Shown piece after piece: positions 16,552 through 24,696 of a stretch of 64,000 bases of DNA. Within the stretch, counting starts at the first letter, position 1. Every line of letters begins with the position of its first letter. Origin of the DNA: JBFYTX01 sp963739515 (GTDB taxonomy: Bacteria; Chloroflexota; Dehalococcoidia; Dehalococcoidales; RBG-16-60-22); NCBI GenBank assembly GCA_963739515.1, contig CAVUAO010000003.1, forward strand, positions 310,001 through 374,000, given 5' to 3'. Under the pieces are notes generated by a model. That model was given only the letters and a program-made list of their open reading frames with translations, was not told where the DNA came from and did not search any database. The position numbers and the translations under genes are program-made.

Positions 16552-17647
16552 AAAAGTCGTTGACGGGTTTAAAACTCCGGCGCACGGCGGCGTACGGCAA
16601 TTGCAGGACGCCGAATTTAAAGCGCTGGGAATCGACCCTGATAAGGTCCTCGACTTCAGCGTCTGCACCAATCCCTTTATGCCGCCGCCGGGCATCAAAG
16701 AAATGATGAGCACGATACGTATCGAGCAATACCCGGACCCTCAGTCCGGCGAACTTTGCCGGGCGCTTTCAGCGTACCTGGGAGTACCGGCGGAAAATAT
16801 ACTGGCGGGCAGCGGCACGACGGAGCTGATACGGCTCATCGCCCTGACCTATTTCCGGCGGGGAGACCGGGTCCTCATCCTTGAGCCGACCTACGGCGAA
16901 TACGAAGCCGCTTGCCGACTCTCCGGCGCCCGCGTGTTAAAACATCGCTCCTTAGAAAAAGATGGGTTTTCACCGCGCATGGAAGAGATTATCGAACTCG
17001 TGAACCAATACCGACCCCGGGCGGTCTTTATCTGCAATCCCAACAATCCCACGGGCAAATACCTCTCCCGCCAGGACATCACCACCGTCCTGGATGGTCT
17101 AAAGGAAAGCCTGCTTGTCCTGGACGAGGCATATGTCGCCTTTACGAAGCAAAGCTGGAACTCGCTCGACCTTATCCAGCGGGGCAATGTCATCGTCATG
17201 CGCTCCATGACCAAGGACTATGGCCTGCCCGGTCTACGCCTCGGCTATGCTGTCGCCTGCCGTGAAATTATCGATTGCCTGCGCTCCGTCCTGCCGCCCT
17301 GGAACGTCAATGTTATCGCCCAGAAGGTCGGCGTAGCCGTACTGCAACAGGACGAATATCTCAATCAGAGTCTGCGGCAGGTGCGGGAAGCCAAACGTTT
17401 CCTCGCCGACGGACTAAACCGGCTGGGCTTTAAGGTGCTGCCCTCGGACGCGCACTATTTCCTGGTAAAGGTGGGCCAAGCGGCGCAGTGCCGCAGGTCT
17501 CTTTTAAAAAAGGGGATTTTAGTGCGCGACTGTACCTCTTTCGGGCTGCCGGAGTATATCAGGATTTCCCCGCGCACCATGCCCGAGTGCGTAAAATTCA
17601 TCGAAGCTTTCGAGGTCATTTCCAGGGACGGAGGAAACGTGGCTTAA
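16508..17647 (+). CDS. cobC: Threonine-phosphate decarboxylase CobC-like (PLP aminotransferase fold)
   Basis: Makes (R)-1-amino-2-propanol phosphate for the cobamide nucleotide loop. The family opening is 'TPAHGGVRQLQDAEF'. It has 'GSGTTELIRLIALTYF', 'FICNPNNPTG', 'LVLDEAYVAF' and the PLP lysine in 'SMTKDYGLPGLRLGY'. HisC (histidinol-phosphate aminotransferase) is similar, but the position between cobD and cobT favours CobC. The listed start at 16508 gives an atypical lead-in ('RRRGYSNCLYRPRK') overlapping the cobD end. An indel in AAAA near 16573 would instead link the gene to 'LTGLKTPAHGG' with a TTG start at 16560, which looks more natural. Confidence 0.85.
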   Translation: MLRRRGYSNCLYRPRKVVDGFKTPAHGGVRQLQDAEFKALGIDPDKVLDFSVCTNPFMPPPGIKEMMSTIRIEQYPDPQSGELCRALSAYLGVPAENILAGSGTTELIRLIALTYFRRGDRVLILEPTYGEYEAACRLSGARVLKHRSLEKDGFSPRMEEIIELVNQYRPRAVFICNPNNPTGKYLSRQDITTVLDGLKESLLVLDEAYVAFTKQSWNSLDLIQRGNVIVMRSMTKDYGLPGLRLGYAVACREIIDCLRSVLPPWNVNVIAQKVGVAVLQQDEYLNQSLRQVREAKRFLADGLNRLGFKVLPSDAHYFLVKVGQAAQCRRSLLKKGILVRDCTSFGLPEYIRISPRTMPECVKFIEAFEVISRDGGNVA

Positions 17648-17708
17648 GATGATATGAAAACCGGATACATATATAATAAAAAAACTATATCGCCCCGGGG
17701 GTATCAAT

Positions 17709-18428
17709 ATGACCACCAATAAGCGAAACATCCATAAAGCCAGCGTCGGCGTCCAGGAAATATTACCGAAACTGGATGTCGACATGGTAGGGGTCGCCCG
17801 GATATCGGACTTAAAGGGCACCAGGCTCAAAGAATCTGCGTTAAAGCTCTTGCCCGCTGCGCGGTCCATCGTCGTGCTGGGCATGGAAATATATCCGGAA
17901 TTCCTCGAACTTACCTCGCCGGAAAGGGCAATGGGGACTGCCAATTTGAACGAGATATACCGCCGCCATACGGACTTTCTCGGCGGGCGGCTGACGGGCG
18001 CGGCCTACAAAATCTCCCAGGCGGCCCGGAAGGCAGGCTTGCAAGCGCTGCCCCTGCCCGGACAGGGACCGGCGGTGGACGGGAGGTTCCTGGCAGCGGT
18101 AATTTCCTATAAACACGCCGCCGAGGCGGCCGGTCTCGGCAATATCGGTATGAGCAGCCTGCTGGTGACGGAGCAATTCGGCCCCCGGGTGCAGCTCGCG
18201 CTCTGCCTGACCGAAGCCCAATTAAAATCGACCTCCGGCGAACCGCAGGAAAATTGCCGCTATTGTAACGTTTGCGTGCTGAAATGCCCGGCGCACGCCC
18301 TGGGCAGGCCCGCCAAAGACGAACCCTACCTCATTAATAAATATGCCTGCCGTACTTACGTTGAAGCCGCGGGCGGCTGTTCCGAGTGCCTGCGGGTTTG
18401 CCCGGTAGCTTCACCGAAATATCAATAA
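17709..18428 (+). CDS. QueG-like iron-sulfur protein (two 4Fe-4S clusters)
   Basis: 239 residues. The C-terminal part has two ferredoxin-type cysteine sets: 'CRYCNVCVLKCPAHAL' near residue 180-195 and 'CSECLRVCPVASP' near 222-235. The N-terminal part ('LDVDMVGVARISDL') and 'AAEAAGLGNIGMSSLLVT' match the epoxyqueuosine reductase (QueG)-like family, whose characterised member binds cobalamin. It is shorter than QueG and lacks its C-terminal HEAT-like region. Lying between cobC and cobT, it may reduce corrinoid cobalt or act in corrinoid remodelling (inference). No Tat signal is present. Confidence 0.75.
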   Translation: MTTNKRNIHKASVGVQEILPKLDVDMVGVARISDLKGTRLKESALKLLPAARSIVVLGMEIYPEFLELTSPERAMGTANLNEIYRRHTDFLGGRLTGAAYKISQAARKAGLQALPLPGQGPAVDGRFLAAVISYKHAAEAAGLGNIGMSSLLVTEQFGPRVQLALCLTEAQLKSTSGEPQENCRYCNVCVLKCPAHALGRPAKDEPYLINKYACRTYVEAAGGCSECLRVCPVASPKYQ

Positions 18429-18450
18429 ATAGAAGAAAAAAGGAGATTTA

Positions 18451-19505
18451 ATGGACTTACTGACCCGAACCATTAAGATGATAAAACCGCTGGACAAAGA
18501 GGCGATGACGGGGGCGCTGGCCCGCCAGGATACTCTAACCAAGCCCGCGGGGAGCCTGGGCAGGCTGGAAGAAATATCGGTCAAAATAGCCGGTATTCAG
18601 GGGAAATCCAGACCGGTTATCGAGAAAAAAGCCATGATTACCATGGCCGGCGACCACGGCGTCGTCGATGAAAAGGTGGGCAACTGGCCGCGTGAGGTCA
18701 CCGCGCAGATGGTGGAGAACTTCCTGCGGGGCGGGGCCGGCATCAATGTGCTGGCGCGCCAGGTGGGCGCCCGGATTATCTTCGTCGATATGGGGGTCGC
18801 CAGCGACCTCAAGCCGCATAAGCAATTAATCGTCAGGAAAATCGACTACGGTACGAAAAACATGTGCCTGGCCCGGCCATGACCGCCGCGCAGTCTCTGA
18901 AATCTATCGAAACCGGTATCGAAATCGTGAACGGGGAGGCGGAGAAAGGACTGGATATCGTCGGCACCGGCGATATGGGCATCGGCAATACGACCGCCAG
19001 CAGCGCTATCTTCGCCGCTATTTCCGGCAAAACCGTCGAAGAGGTCACCGGCCGCGGCACCGGACTCAGCGATGAGCAGCTTGCCCATAAGATAGACGTC
19101 ATCAAGCGCGCCCTGGCGGTCAATAAACCCGACCCCTCCCAGCCCCTCGACGTCCTGGGGAAAGTCGGCGGCTTCGAAATCGGCGGCCTGGCCGGGGTCA
19201 TGCTGGGGGCGGCCGCCAGACGCATACCGGTCGTCATCGACGGCTTTATTTCCGGGGCGGCGGCGATTATCGCCGCGGCGCTGGTGCCGCAGGTAAAAGA
19301 GTATATAATCGCCGCCCATTGCTCGGCGGAGGCCGGGCACGCCGCGATGCTGAAGTTCCTCGGACTCAAACCGCTGCTAAATCTCGACATGCGACTTGGC
19401 GAAGGGACCGGCGCGGCGCTGGGTATCTTTATCGCCGAGGCGGCCGTCCGGACCCTCAACGAGATGGCTACCTTCGCCGAGGCCGGCGTTTCGGAAGGAG
19501 ACTAG
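18451..19505 (+). CDS. cobT: Nicotinate-nucleotide-dimethylbenzimidazole phosphoribosyltransferase CobT, frameshifted near 18870
   Basis: Activates the lower-ligand base by forming alpha-ribazole phosphate. The opening 'LTKPAGSLGRLEEISVKIAG' and 'MAGDHGVVDEKV' are family hallmarks; the catalytic Glu lies in 'DMRLGEGTGAALG' near the end. The frame breaks between 'KNMCL' and 'GPAMTAAQSL': CTGGCCCGGCC at about 18868-18878 has two Gs where three are needed, so one G is missing. About 351 residues when repaired, the normal length. GGAG precedes ATG 18451. Confidence 0.9.
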
Positions 19506-19509
19506 GGAT

Positions 19510-20274
19510 ACGTCGAGCTTCTTAGCTGCTTTACAGTTTTTAACGAGTATCCCGATACTATTGCAGCGGGAGCTCAGTCCGGCGCAGCTGGGCCGTAGCA
19601 CCGCCTATTTCCCGGTGGTCGGACTCATCATCGGCGGCATCCTGGCCGGTCTGAACTGGCTATTGCTTAATATTTTACCCCCGGGGGTCGTCAACGCCCT
19701 GCTGATAGTGGCGCTGGTCATACTCACCGGGGCGATGCACCTGGACGGCCTCGCCGATACCTGCGACGGCATGGCCGGCCATAAAACGGTGGAGGAAAGA
19801 TGGCAGGTCATGCACGATAGCCGGACGGGCGCTTTCGGGGTAGTCGGCATCGCGCTGCTGTTGCTGGTCAAATACGTTTCCTTAAATAACATCCCGACCG
19901 AATTGATGACCGCCGTGCTGCTTTTTACGCCGGTGGTGAGCCGCTGGGCGATGGTCTACGCGATTTTCGTTTACCCTTACGCCCGCCCCGAAGGACTGGG
20001 GACGGCTTATAAGAACGCCACCCGCTGGCCGCAATTTACTATCGCTACCGTTATCACTTTAGCGGCTGCTGCCGCTCTTTTCCCCTTGTTTTCTTATCTG
20101 GGATTATTATTGATTCCCGGTATCTGGATTTTGGCGGTGCTGATGTCTCAATATTTCAAATACAAGTTCGCCGGACTCACCGGCGATACCTACGGCGCGA
20201 TTAACGAAGTTTCCGAGGCGACGGCGTTTTTATTGACCGTACTGGTGTACACTGTCGCCGCGTTTCTGACATGA
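19510..20274 (+). CDS. cobS: Adenosylcobinamide-GDP ribazoletransferase CobS
   Basis: Integral membrane enzyme that joins adenosylcobinamide-GDP and alpha-ribazole(-phosphate) to give cobalamin. Family core: 'FLAALQFLTSIPI' at the start, 'GAMHLDGLADTCDGMAG' in the centre and several membrane helices. No ATG, GTG or TTG lies near the expected N-terminus. ACG at 19510 is in frame, 9 bases after AGGAG (19496-19500), and gives the expected 'TSSFLAALQF' opening. It is either a near-cognate start or a misread ATG. The open frame continues upstream into cobT but that part is not CobS-like. Confidence 0.88.
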   Translation, partial: TSSFLAALQFLTSIPILLQRELSPAQLGRSTAYFPVVGLIIGGILAGLNWLLLNILPPGVVNALLIVALVILTGAMHLDGLADTCDGMAGHKTVEERWQVMHDSRTGAFGVVGIALLLLVKYVSLNNIPTELMTAVLLFTPVVSRWAMVYAIFVYPYARPEGLGTAYKNATRWPQFTIATVITLAAAAALFPLFSYLGLLLIPGIWILAVLMSQYFKYKFAGLTGDTYGAINEVSEATAFLLTVLVYTVAAFLT

Positions 20275-21806
20275 AAAGACAGAATGCGATGAAAAAAGCC
20301 AGGACCCTGATGATACAGGGCACGACCTCCTCGGCGGGGAAGAGCATCATGGTGACCGCCCTCTGCCGTATCTTCCGGCAGGACGGCTATCGCGTCGCCC
20401 CGTTCAAGGCGCAGAATATGGCGCTCAACTCTTTCGTTACCGCCGGGGGTGGGGAAATGGGGCGGGCGCAGGTGGTGCAGGCGGAGGCCGCCGGTATCGC
20501 GCCCACGGTGGACATGAACCCGGTGCTGCTCAAGCCGACCTCCGACGCCGGCTGCCAGGTAGTCGTGCTGGGCAAAGTGGCCAGGACGATATCCGCGCGC
20601 GACTATTATCGTTATACCCCTGCCCTGCTGGAAACAGTTACGGAAGCCCTGGAGCGTCTCCGCTCTCAATACGACATCGTCGTCATCGAGGGGGCGGGCA
20701 GCCCGGCCGAGATAAACCTCAAGGACCAGGAAATCGTCAACATGAGAATCGCCAAAATTCACGATACCCCGGTGCTCCTGGTGGGGGATATCGACCGGGG
20801 CGGCGTCTTCGCCTCGCTGGTGGGCACGCTGGAGCTGCTGGACCAGGACGAACGTGAGCTGGTTAAAGGGTTCATCATCAACAAGTTCCGCGGCGATGTC
20901 ACTCTTATTAAGTCCGCCATCGACTTCCTCGAAAAGCGTACCGGCAAGCCGGTGCTGGGCGTGGTGCCCTACTTCAGGGATATCCGCATCGCCCAGGAGG
21001 ACTCGGTCTACCTGGATGAAAGACCGGAAAAATCAAACCGGGGCGACCTGAATATCGTCGTTATCCGCCTGCCCCATATCTCCAACTACGACGATTTCGA
21101 TGCCCTGGAAGATGCCGGGTGCTCGGTCCATTTTAGCAGCCGTTCTTCCGACCTCAATAATGCCCACCTCATCATCCTGCCCGGTACCAAGAGCACCGCC
21201 GCCGACCTCGCTTTTCTGCGGCAATCCGGGCTGGCGGACATCATTCTCCAAAAAGCCAGGGCGGGCACCCCGGTGGTGGGCATCTGCGGCGGCTACCAGA
21301 TGCTCGGACAAAAAATCGTCGACCCGCATAAAGTGGAATCCGGCGAAATCGAGACCGCCGGGCTGGGACTGCTCGACGTGATAACGGAGTTCAGCCCGGA
21401 AAAGTCTACCCGGCAGGTCAGGGCGCGGGTCATCGCCGACCCCGGCCTGCTGGAGGGGACGCGGGGGCAGGAAATTGTCGGGTACGAGATACACATGGGG
21501 CAGACCCGCAGTGGCGAAAAAGTCGGCGCCTTCCAGGTCTTCGGAACGCCGCAGGGCTCGGCGGATTACCGCGATGGCGTTTTGAATGCCCTGGGCACGA
21601 TACTGGGGACCTATCTGCACGGTCTTTTCCACAATAACGACTTCCGCCGGTCTTTTCTCCGTAACCTGCGACTTTATCACGGACTGCCGGAAAATACGGA
21701 AAGTATTGAAATAGATAAGGAAAGAGAATACGATAAACTGGCGGACCTGGTCCGCCGCAGCCTGGACATATCAAAAATTTATCGGATGATGGAGATGCAG
21801 GTTTGA
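20271..21806 (+). CDS. cobQ: Cobyric acid synthase CobQ (CbiP)
   Basis: Glutamine-dependent amidation of corrin side chains b, d, e and g, giving adenosylcobyric acid. 511 residues, normal length. The N-terminal dethiobiotin-synthetase-like domain has the P-loop 'QGTTSSAGKSIMVTALCR' and 'APFKAQNMALNSFVT'. The C-terminal type 1 glutamine amidotransferase has the nucleophile Cys in 'VVGICGGYQMLGQ' and the His in 'GTYLHGLFHN'. ATG 20271 overlaps the cobS stop; a later ATG (20289) may be the real start. Its presence means incomplete corrinoids can be finished, although no early corrin genes are seen. Confidence 0.95.
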   Translation: MKRQNAMKKARTLMIQGTTSSAGKSIMVTALCRIFRQDGYRVAPFKAQNMALNSFVTAGGGEMGRAQVVQAEAAGIAPTVDMNPVLLKPTSDAGCQVVVLGKVARTISARDYYRYTPALLETVTEALERLRSQYDIVVIEGAGSPAEINLKDQEIVNMRIAKIHDTPVLLVGDIDRGGVFASLVGTLELLDQDERELVKGFIINKFRGDVTLIKSAIDFLEKRTGKPVLGVVPYFRDIRIAQEDSVYLDERPEKSNRGDLNIVVIRLPHISNYDDFDALEDAGCSVHFSSRSSDLNNAHLIILPGTKSTAADLAFLRQSGLADIILQKARAGTPVVGICGGYQMLGQKIVDPHKVESGEIETAGLGLLDVITEFSPEKSTRQVRARVIADPGLLEGTRGQEIVGYEIHMGQTRSGEKVGAFQVFGTPQGSADYRDGVLNALGTILGTYLHGLFHNNDFRRSFLRNLRLYHGLPENTESIEIDKEREYDKLADLVRRSLDISKIYRMMEMQV

Positions 21807-22348
21807 AAAGCACGCTAATTACCGGCGGCGCCCGCAGCGGCAAGAGCCGGCTGGCACTGGAGTTGGCCCTGAAATCAGGCGGGCCGGTGCTTTTCGTGGC
21901 TACGGCTGAGGCCGGCGACGACGAGATGAAACGGCGTATCGAGGCGCACCGCCAAGCCAGGCCGGCCGACTGGTCCACACTTGAGGTCACCATGCACGCC
22001 GGGCATGAAATCAGCCGGAATATCGGCCGGGCGCAAACGGTAATTATCGATGACATCACCCTGCTGGTGAATAACATTTTTCAGCAGCTTGAAGGAACAA
22101 CGGATACCGCGGTGATGGAAAAAGCGGTGGCGGCGGAAATCAAAGAATTGATAAAGTGCGTGGAAAAGTCAAACGCCCGCTTCATCATCGTCACCAATGA
22201 GGTCGGCCTCGGCATCGTGCCCGGCGATAGGGTCAGTCGACTCTACCGCGATTTGCTCGGCAGGGCCAACCAGATGCTGGCGGAGCACGTCGACGAAGTA
22301 ATTTTCATGGTGGCCGGTTTACCCATGTCGCTTAAAAAGACGCCGTAA
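21803..22348 (+). CDS. cobU: Adenosylcobinamide kinase / guanylyltransferase CobU (CobP)
   Basis: Bifunctional enzyme phosphorylating adenosylcobinamide and transferring GMP to it before CobS acts. 181 residues. P-loop 'ITGGARSGKSRLALELA' at residues 6-22, 'FVATAEAGDDEMKRRI', 'VIIDDITLLVNN' and the family motif 'VTNEVGLGIVPGD'. The TTG start overlaps the cobQ stop by 4 bases. It is the last gene of the B12 operon, before a new promoter at 22364. Confidence 0.94.
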   Translation: MKSTLITGGARSGKSRLALELALKSGGPVLFVATAEAGDDEMKRRIEAHRQARPADWSTLEVTMHAGHEISRNIGRAQTVIIDDITLLVNNIFQQLEGTTDTAVMEKAVAAEIKELIKCVEKSNARFIIVTNEVGLGIVPGDRVSRLYRDLLGRANQMLAEHVDEVIFMVAGLPMSLKKTP

Positions 22349-22363
22349 CATCGCGCCCAGGCA

Positions 22364-22392
22364 TTGACAGCTACGGGTTATTAGTGTAAGAT
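22364..22392 (+). promoter_or_regulatory. Promoter of the GYD-domain gene
   Basis: Perfect TTGACA (22364-22369), 17-bp spacer and TAAGAT (22387-22392), 16 bp after the cobU stop. Leader of about 50 nt ends in AAGGAGG. Confidence 0.65.
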
Positions 22393-22451
22393 AAGTTCAT
22401 TGACTGGCCTGAAATTCCAGCCTTTTTCTCTTTTTCAAGGAGGTTATGTAT

Positions 22452-22757
22452 ATGCCGTATTATGTCATGTTGACCAAGCTTACCGATGTGGGCAGAAAGA
22501 CCATCATGCGGAATCCCGGCCGAATCTGGGAAGTGAACCAGGAGGTCGAGGACATGGGGGCGAAAATCATTTCCCAGTATGCCCTGCTGGGAGAGTACGA
22601 TTTCGTCAATATTCTCGAAGCGCCCAATAACACCGTCATCGCGAGGGTCGCTTCCGCCCTCGGCTCCCGGGGGACCATGATGCCCTTAACGCTCGCGGCC
22701 ATTACCATCGAGGATCTGGTTAAGGAAATACAGACGGCTAAAGCCCTTAACGAATAG
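22452..22757 (+). CDS. GYD-domain protein (ferredoxin-like small dimer fold)
   Basis: About 101 residues from ATG 22452, 8 bases after AAGGAGG; an ATG at 22446 is too close to that site. The sequence 'YYVMLTKLTDVGRKTIMRNP' to 'YALLGEYDFVNILEAPNN' matches the GYD family of short alpha/beta proteins. Their function is unknown. Highly acidic-basic balanced, no signal peptide, own promoter and terminator, so it is a monocistronic gene. Confidence 0.75.
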   Translation: MPYYVMLTKLTDVGRKTIMRNPGRIWEVNQEVEDMGAKIISQYALLGEYDFVNILEAPNNTVIARVASALGSRGTMMPLTLAAITIEDLVKEIQTAKALNE

Positions 22758-22810
22758 GGCTGATAACACTACCCCGCTTTGACCGTCCGTTGACACAACC
22801 GCGCGATATC

Positions 22811-22846
22811 ATCGGGCTCCGTTTGACCACGGGGCCCGATTTTGTT
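22811..22846 (+). terminator. Rho-independent terminator after the GYD gene
   Basis: 11-bp stem ATCGGGCTCCG / CGGGGCCCGAT (22811-22821 and 22830-22840, one G-U pair), 8-base loop, then TTTGTT. Confidence 0.7.
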
Positions 22847-22899
22847 ATAAAGAAAGACGGAACGTCGCTTAACGTATACGGCGGGAAGGTCAGAAGAAT

Positions 22900-23649
22900 A
22901 TGCCGGCATCGGGAAAACCTCTCAAGTGGTATCGGGAACTGGAAGAGCGCAAAGGCAGGCTCGCCGACGGGGCTTTTCTCATTGAGGGCGATAAAGCGGT
23001 TCGGCAGATAGTCGCCGGCCAGCCGGAATCCGTCACCGAAATTCTATCCGTACATGAACCACCGCCTATTTACCGCGATTATCCCGCGAGGCGGGTCACC
23101 GCCAGCCAGTTCCGCTATATCAGCCGCACCCAAACGCCGCAGGGAATCCTGGCCGTCGTCCGCTTGCCGGAGGATATTTACTCCGCGTCCCTGCCCCACA
23201 ATATCGGTAAAAAAGTCCTGTTGCTGGAGGATATCCAGGACCCCGGCAACGCCGGCACTCTCATCCGCACGGCGGCGGCCTTCGGTTTTTCCGGCGTCAT
23301 CCTCACCGAAAACGGGGCCGACCCCTTTTCGCCCAAATGTGTCCAGGCTACCGCCGGTTCGGTGCTATCCGTCTGGCTGCGCCGGACGAAAGACTCTCTC
23401 GAACTAGCGCAGGCTTTGAAAAATCAACACTTTATTATGGTCGCGGCCGACCTTGACGGTACCGTCGGGCCGGAGGTTATCAAGGGCCGCGAAAGACTCC
23501 TGCTGGCGCTGGGGAACGAAGCCGCTGGTCTATCGAAAGAACTGCTGAACATGGCCGATTACCGCCTGCGCATACTGGTGGATAGCCAAAAAGCCGAGTC
23601 CCTGAACGTGGCTTCGTGCGGGGCGATTCTCATGTATTTAAGCTCGTAG
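22900..23649 (+). CDS. SpoU/TrmH-family RNA 2'-O-ribose methyltransferase
   Basis: 249 residues. Residues 1-90 form the substrate-binding domain ('LADGAFLIEGDKAVRQ'). The C-terminal SPOUT knot has motif 1 'LEDIQDPGNAGTLIRTAAAF', motif 2 'LLALGNEAAGLS' and motif 3 'ESLNVASCGAILMYL'. It uses S-adenosylmethionine to methylate ribose of rRNA or tRNA; the target nucleotide cannot be told. ATG 22900 is preceded by GGGAAGG. Confidence 0.92.
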   Translation: MPASGKPLKWYRELEERKGRLADGAFLIEGDKAVRQIVAGQPESVTEILSVHEPPPIYRDYPARRVTASQFRYISRTQTPQGILAVVRLPEDIYSASLPHNIGKKVLLLEDIQDPGNAGTLIRTAAAFGFSGVILTENGADPFSPKCVQATAGSVLSVWLRRTKDSLELAQALKNQHFIMVAADLDGTVGPEVIKGRERLLLALGNEAAGLSKELLNMADYRLRILVDSQKAESLNVASCGAILMYLSS

Positions 23650-23729
23650 TATTTCCTTGACCCCAACTGCATCGGTCTGCTAAGCTTGGGTGCGAGAGCG
23701 AGTAATTTAAGTATTTTCAAGGAGGCCAT

Positions 23730-24680
23730 ATGGTGGTTAAAAAAGAGTACGCGCACCTGATAAAGCCGGCGGCGGTCAAGAATCCGCCGAAGGGACTCTA
23801 CGCCGAGCCGCGTATCTGGATGGAAGCCAGGGACATGGAGGGCTTTAACGCCAGTTTTTCCCTGGGGTTCGTCAAGAAACCCGGCACTTTTCACCCGCTG
23901 GAAGGAGCCCTCGTGCATCCTTATGATGAAATCCTCGTCTTCGAAGGCACGGATAACAAGAATATACTCTACCTGGGCGCCGAGGTCTCGGTAGAGCTTG
24001 GGGAGGAGCGGGAGGTGCATACGTTTAAGGAGCCCTCCTGCGTGCTTGTCCCCAAGGGGACCGTGCACGGCCCCGTTACGGTAAAAAGCCTGGAAAGGCC
24101 TATCGTCCACTACACCATCGGCCTGGCCGACGCCTATAAAGCCCAGGAGTTGAAACCGACCGGTAAGGCGACCAAAGGCACGAAATACAATCGACTTGTC
24201 AAGAAGATGATTACCACCGTGAATATCGCCCCGACCAGCGCCGCTGATCGCCTTTCGAATGTTATCGGGAGGGATGGCATCATGAGGCCGGCTCAGGGAG
24301 GAGTGGGACCGGGCAACGGCGACCAAATAGTCTGGTTGTATGGCTCCGACCTCGAAGGATTCAACGTCAATTTCACCTGGGGCTTTTACAGCCAGTGCGG
24401 CAAATGGCACCGCGGCGGCGAGGCCCATTACCATCCCGAGGCGGAGATACTGTGCTTTGTCGGCCTCGACCCGGATAACCTGGGTTTCCTGGGCGCTGAG
24501 CTTGAGCTGGGCATGGGCAAGGATTATGAAAGGCATATCTTCAATACCCCCACCATCGCCATTTGCCCGGCGGCGTTCCCCCACCTCCCCCTCATCACCC
24601 GCTGGTGCGATAAGCCCTACGGTTTTATCGTCGTTTGCCTCAGCGGCGAGCACGCTTCTCCCTGGGCGGAAGCCAAATAA
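23730..24680 (+). CDS. Bicupin protein of unknown function
   Basis: 316 residues with two cupin-like halves. Half 1 has 'FHPLEGALVHPYDEILVFEG' and ends in 'LVPKGTVHGP'; half 2 has 'GGEAHYHPEAEILCFVGLDP' and ends in 'CPAAFPHLP'. His and Glu metal ligands are clear in half 2. The start ATG 23730 follows AAGGAGG. No substrate can be assigned. The next gene, an aldo/keto reductase with a ferredoxin tail, starts 16 bp later, so they may act on one small organic substrate. Confidence 0.7.
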   Translation: MVVKKEYAHLIKPAAVKNPPKGLYAEPRIWMEARDMEGFNASFSLGFVKKPGTFHPLEGALVHPYDEILVFEGTDNKNILYLGAEVSVELGEEREVHTFKEPSCVLVPKGTVHGPVTVKSLERPIVHYTIGLADAYKAQELKPTGKATKGTKYNRLVKKMITTVNIAPTSAADRLSNVIGRDGIMRPAQGGVGPGNGDQIVWLYGSDLEGFNVNFTWGFYSQCGKWHRGGEAHYHPEAEILCFVGLDPDNLGFLGAELELGMGKDYERHIFNTPTIAICPAAFPHLPLITRWCDKPYGFIVVCLSGEHASPWAEAK

Positions 24681-24696
24681 CCCGAGGAGTCGATAA

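Noticed and set aside
16508..17647. Histidinol-phosphate aminotransferase (hisC)
   Set aside because: The fold is shared, but the gene lies inside a cobalamin operon between cobD and cobT, with no other his gene near, so CobC is favoured.
17709..18428. Possible reductive dehalogenase, given two 4Fe-4S motifs and a Dehalococcoidia-like setting
   Set aside because: No Tat signal, too short, no RdhB anchor gene beside it, and the non-cysteine parts match QueG-like proteins better.
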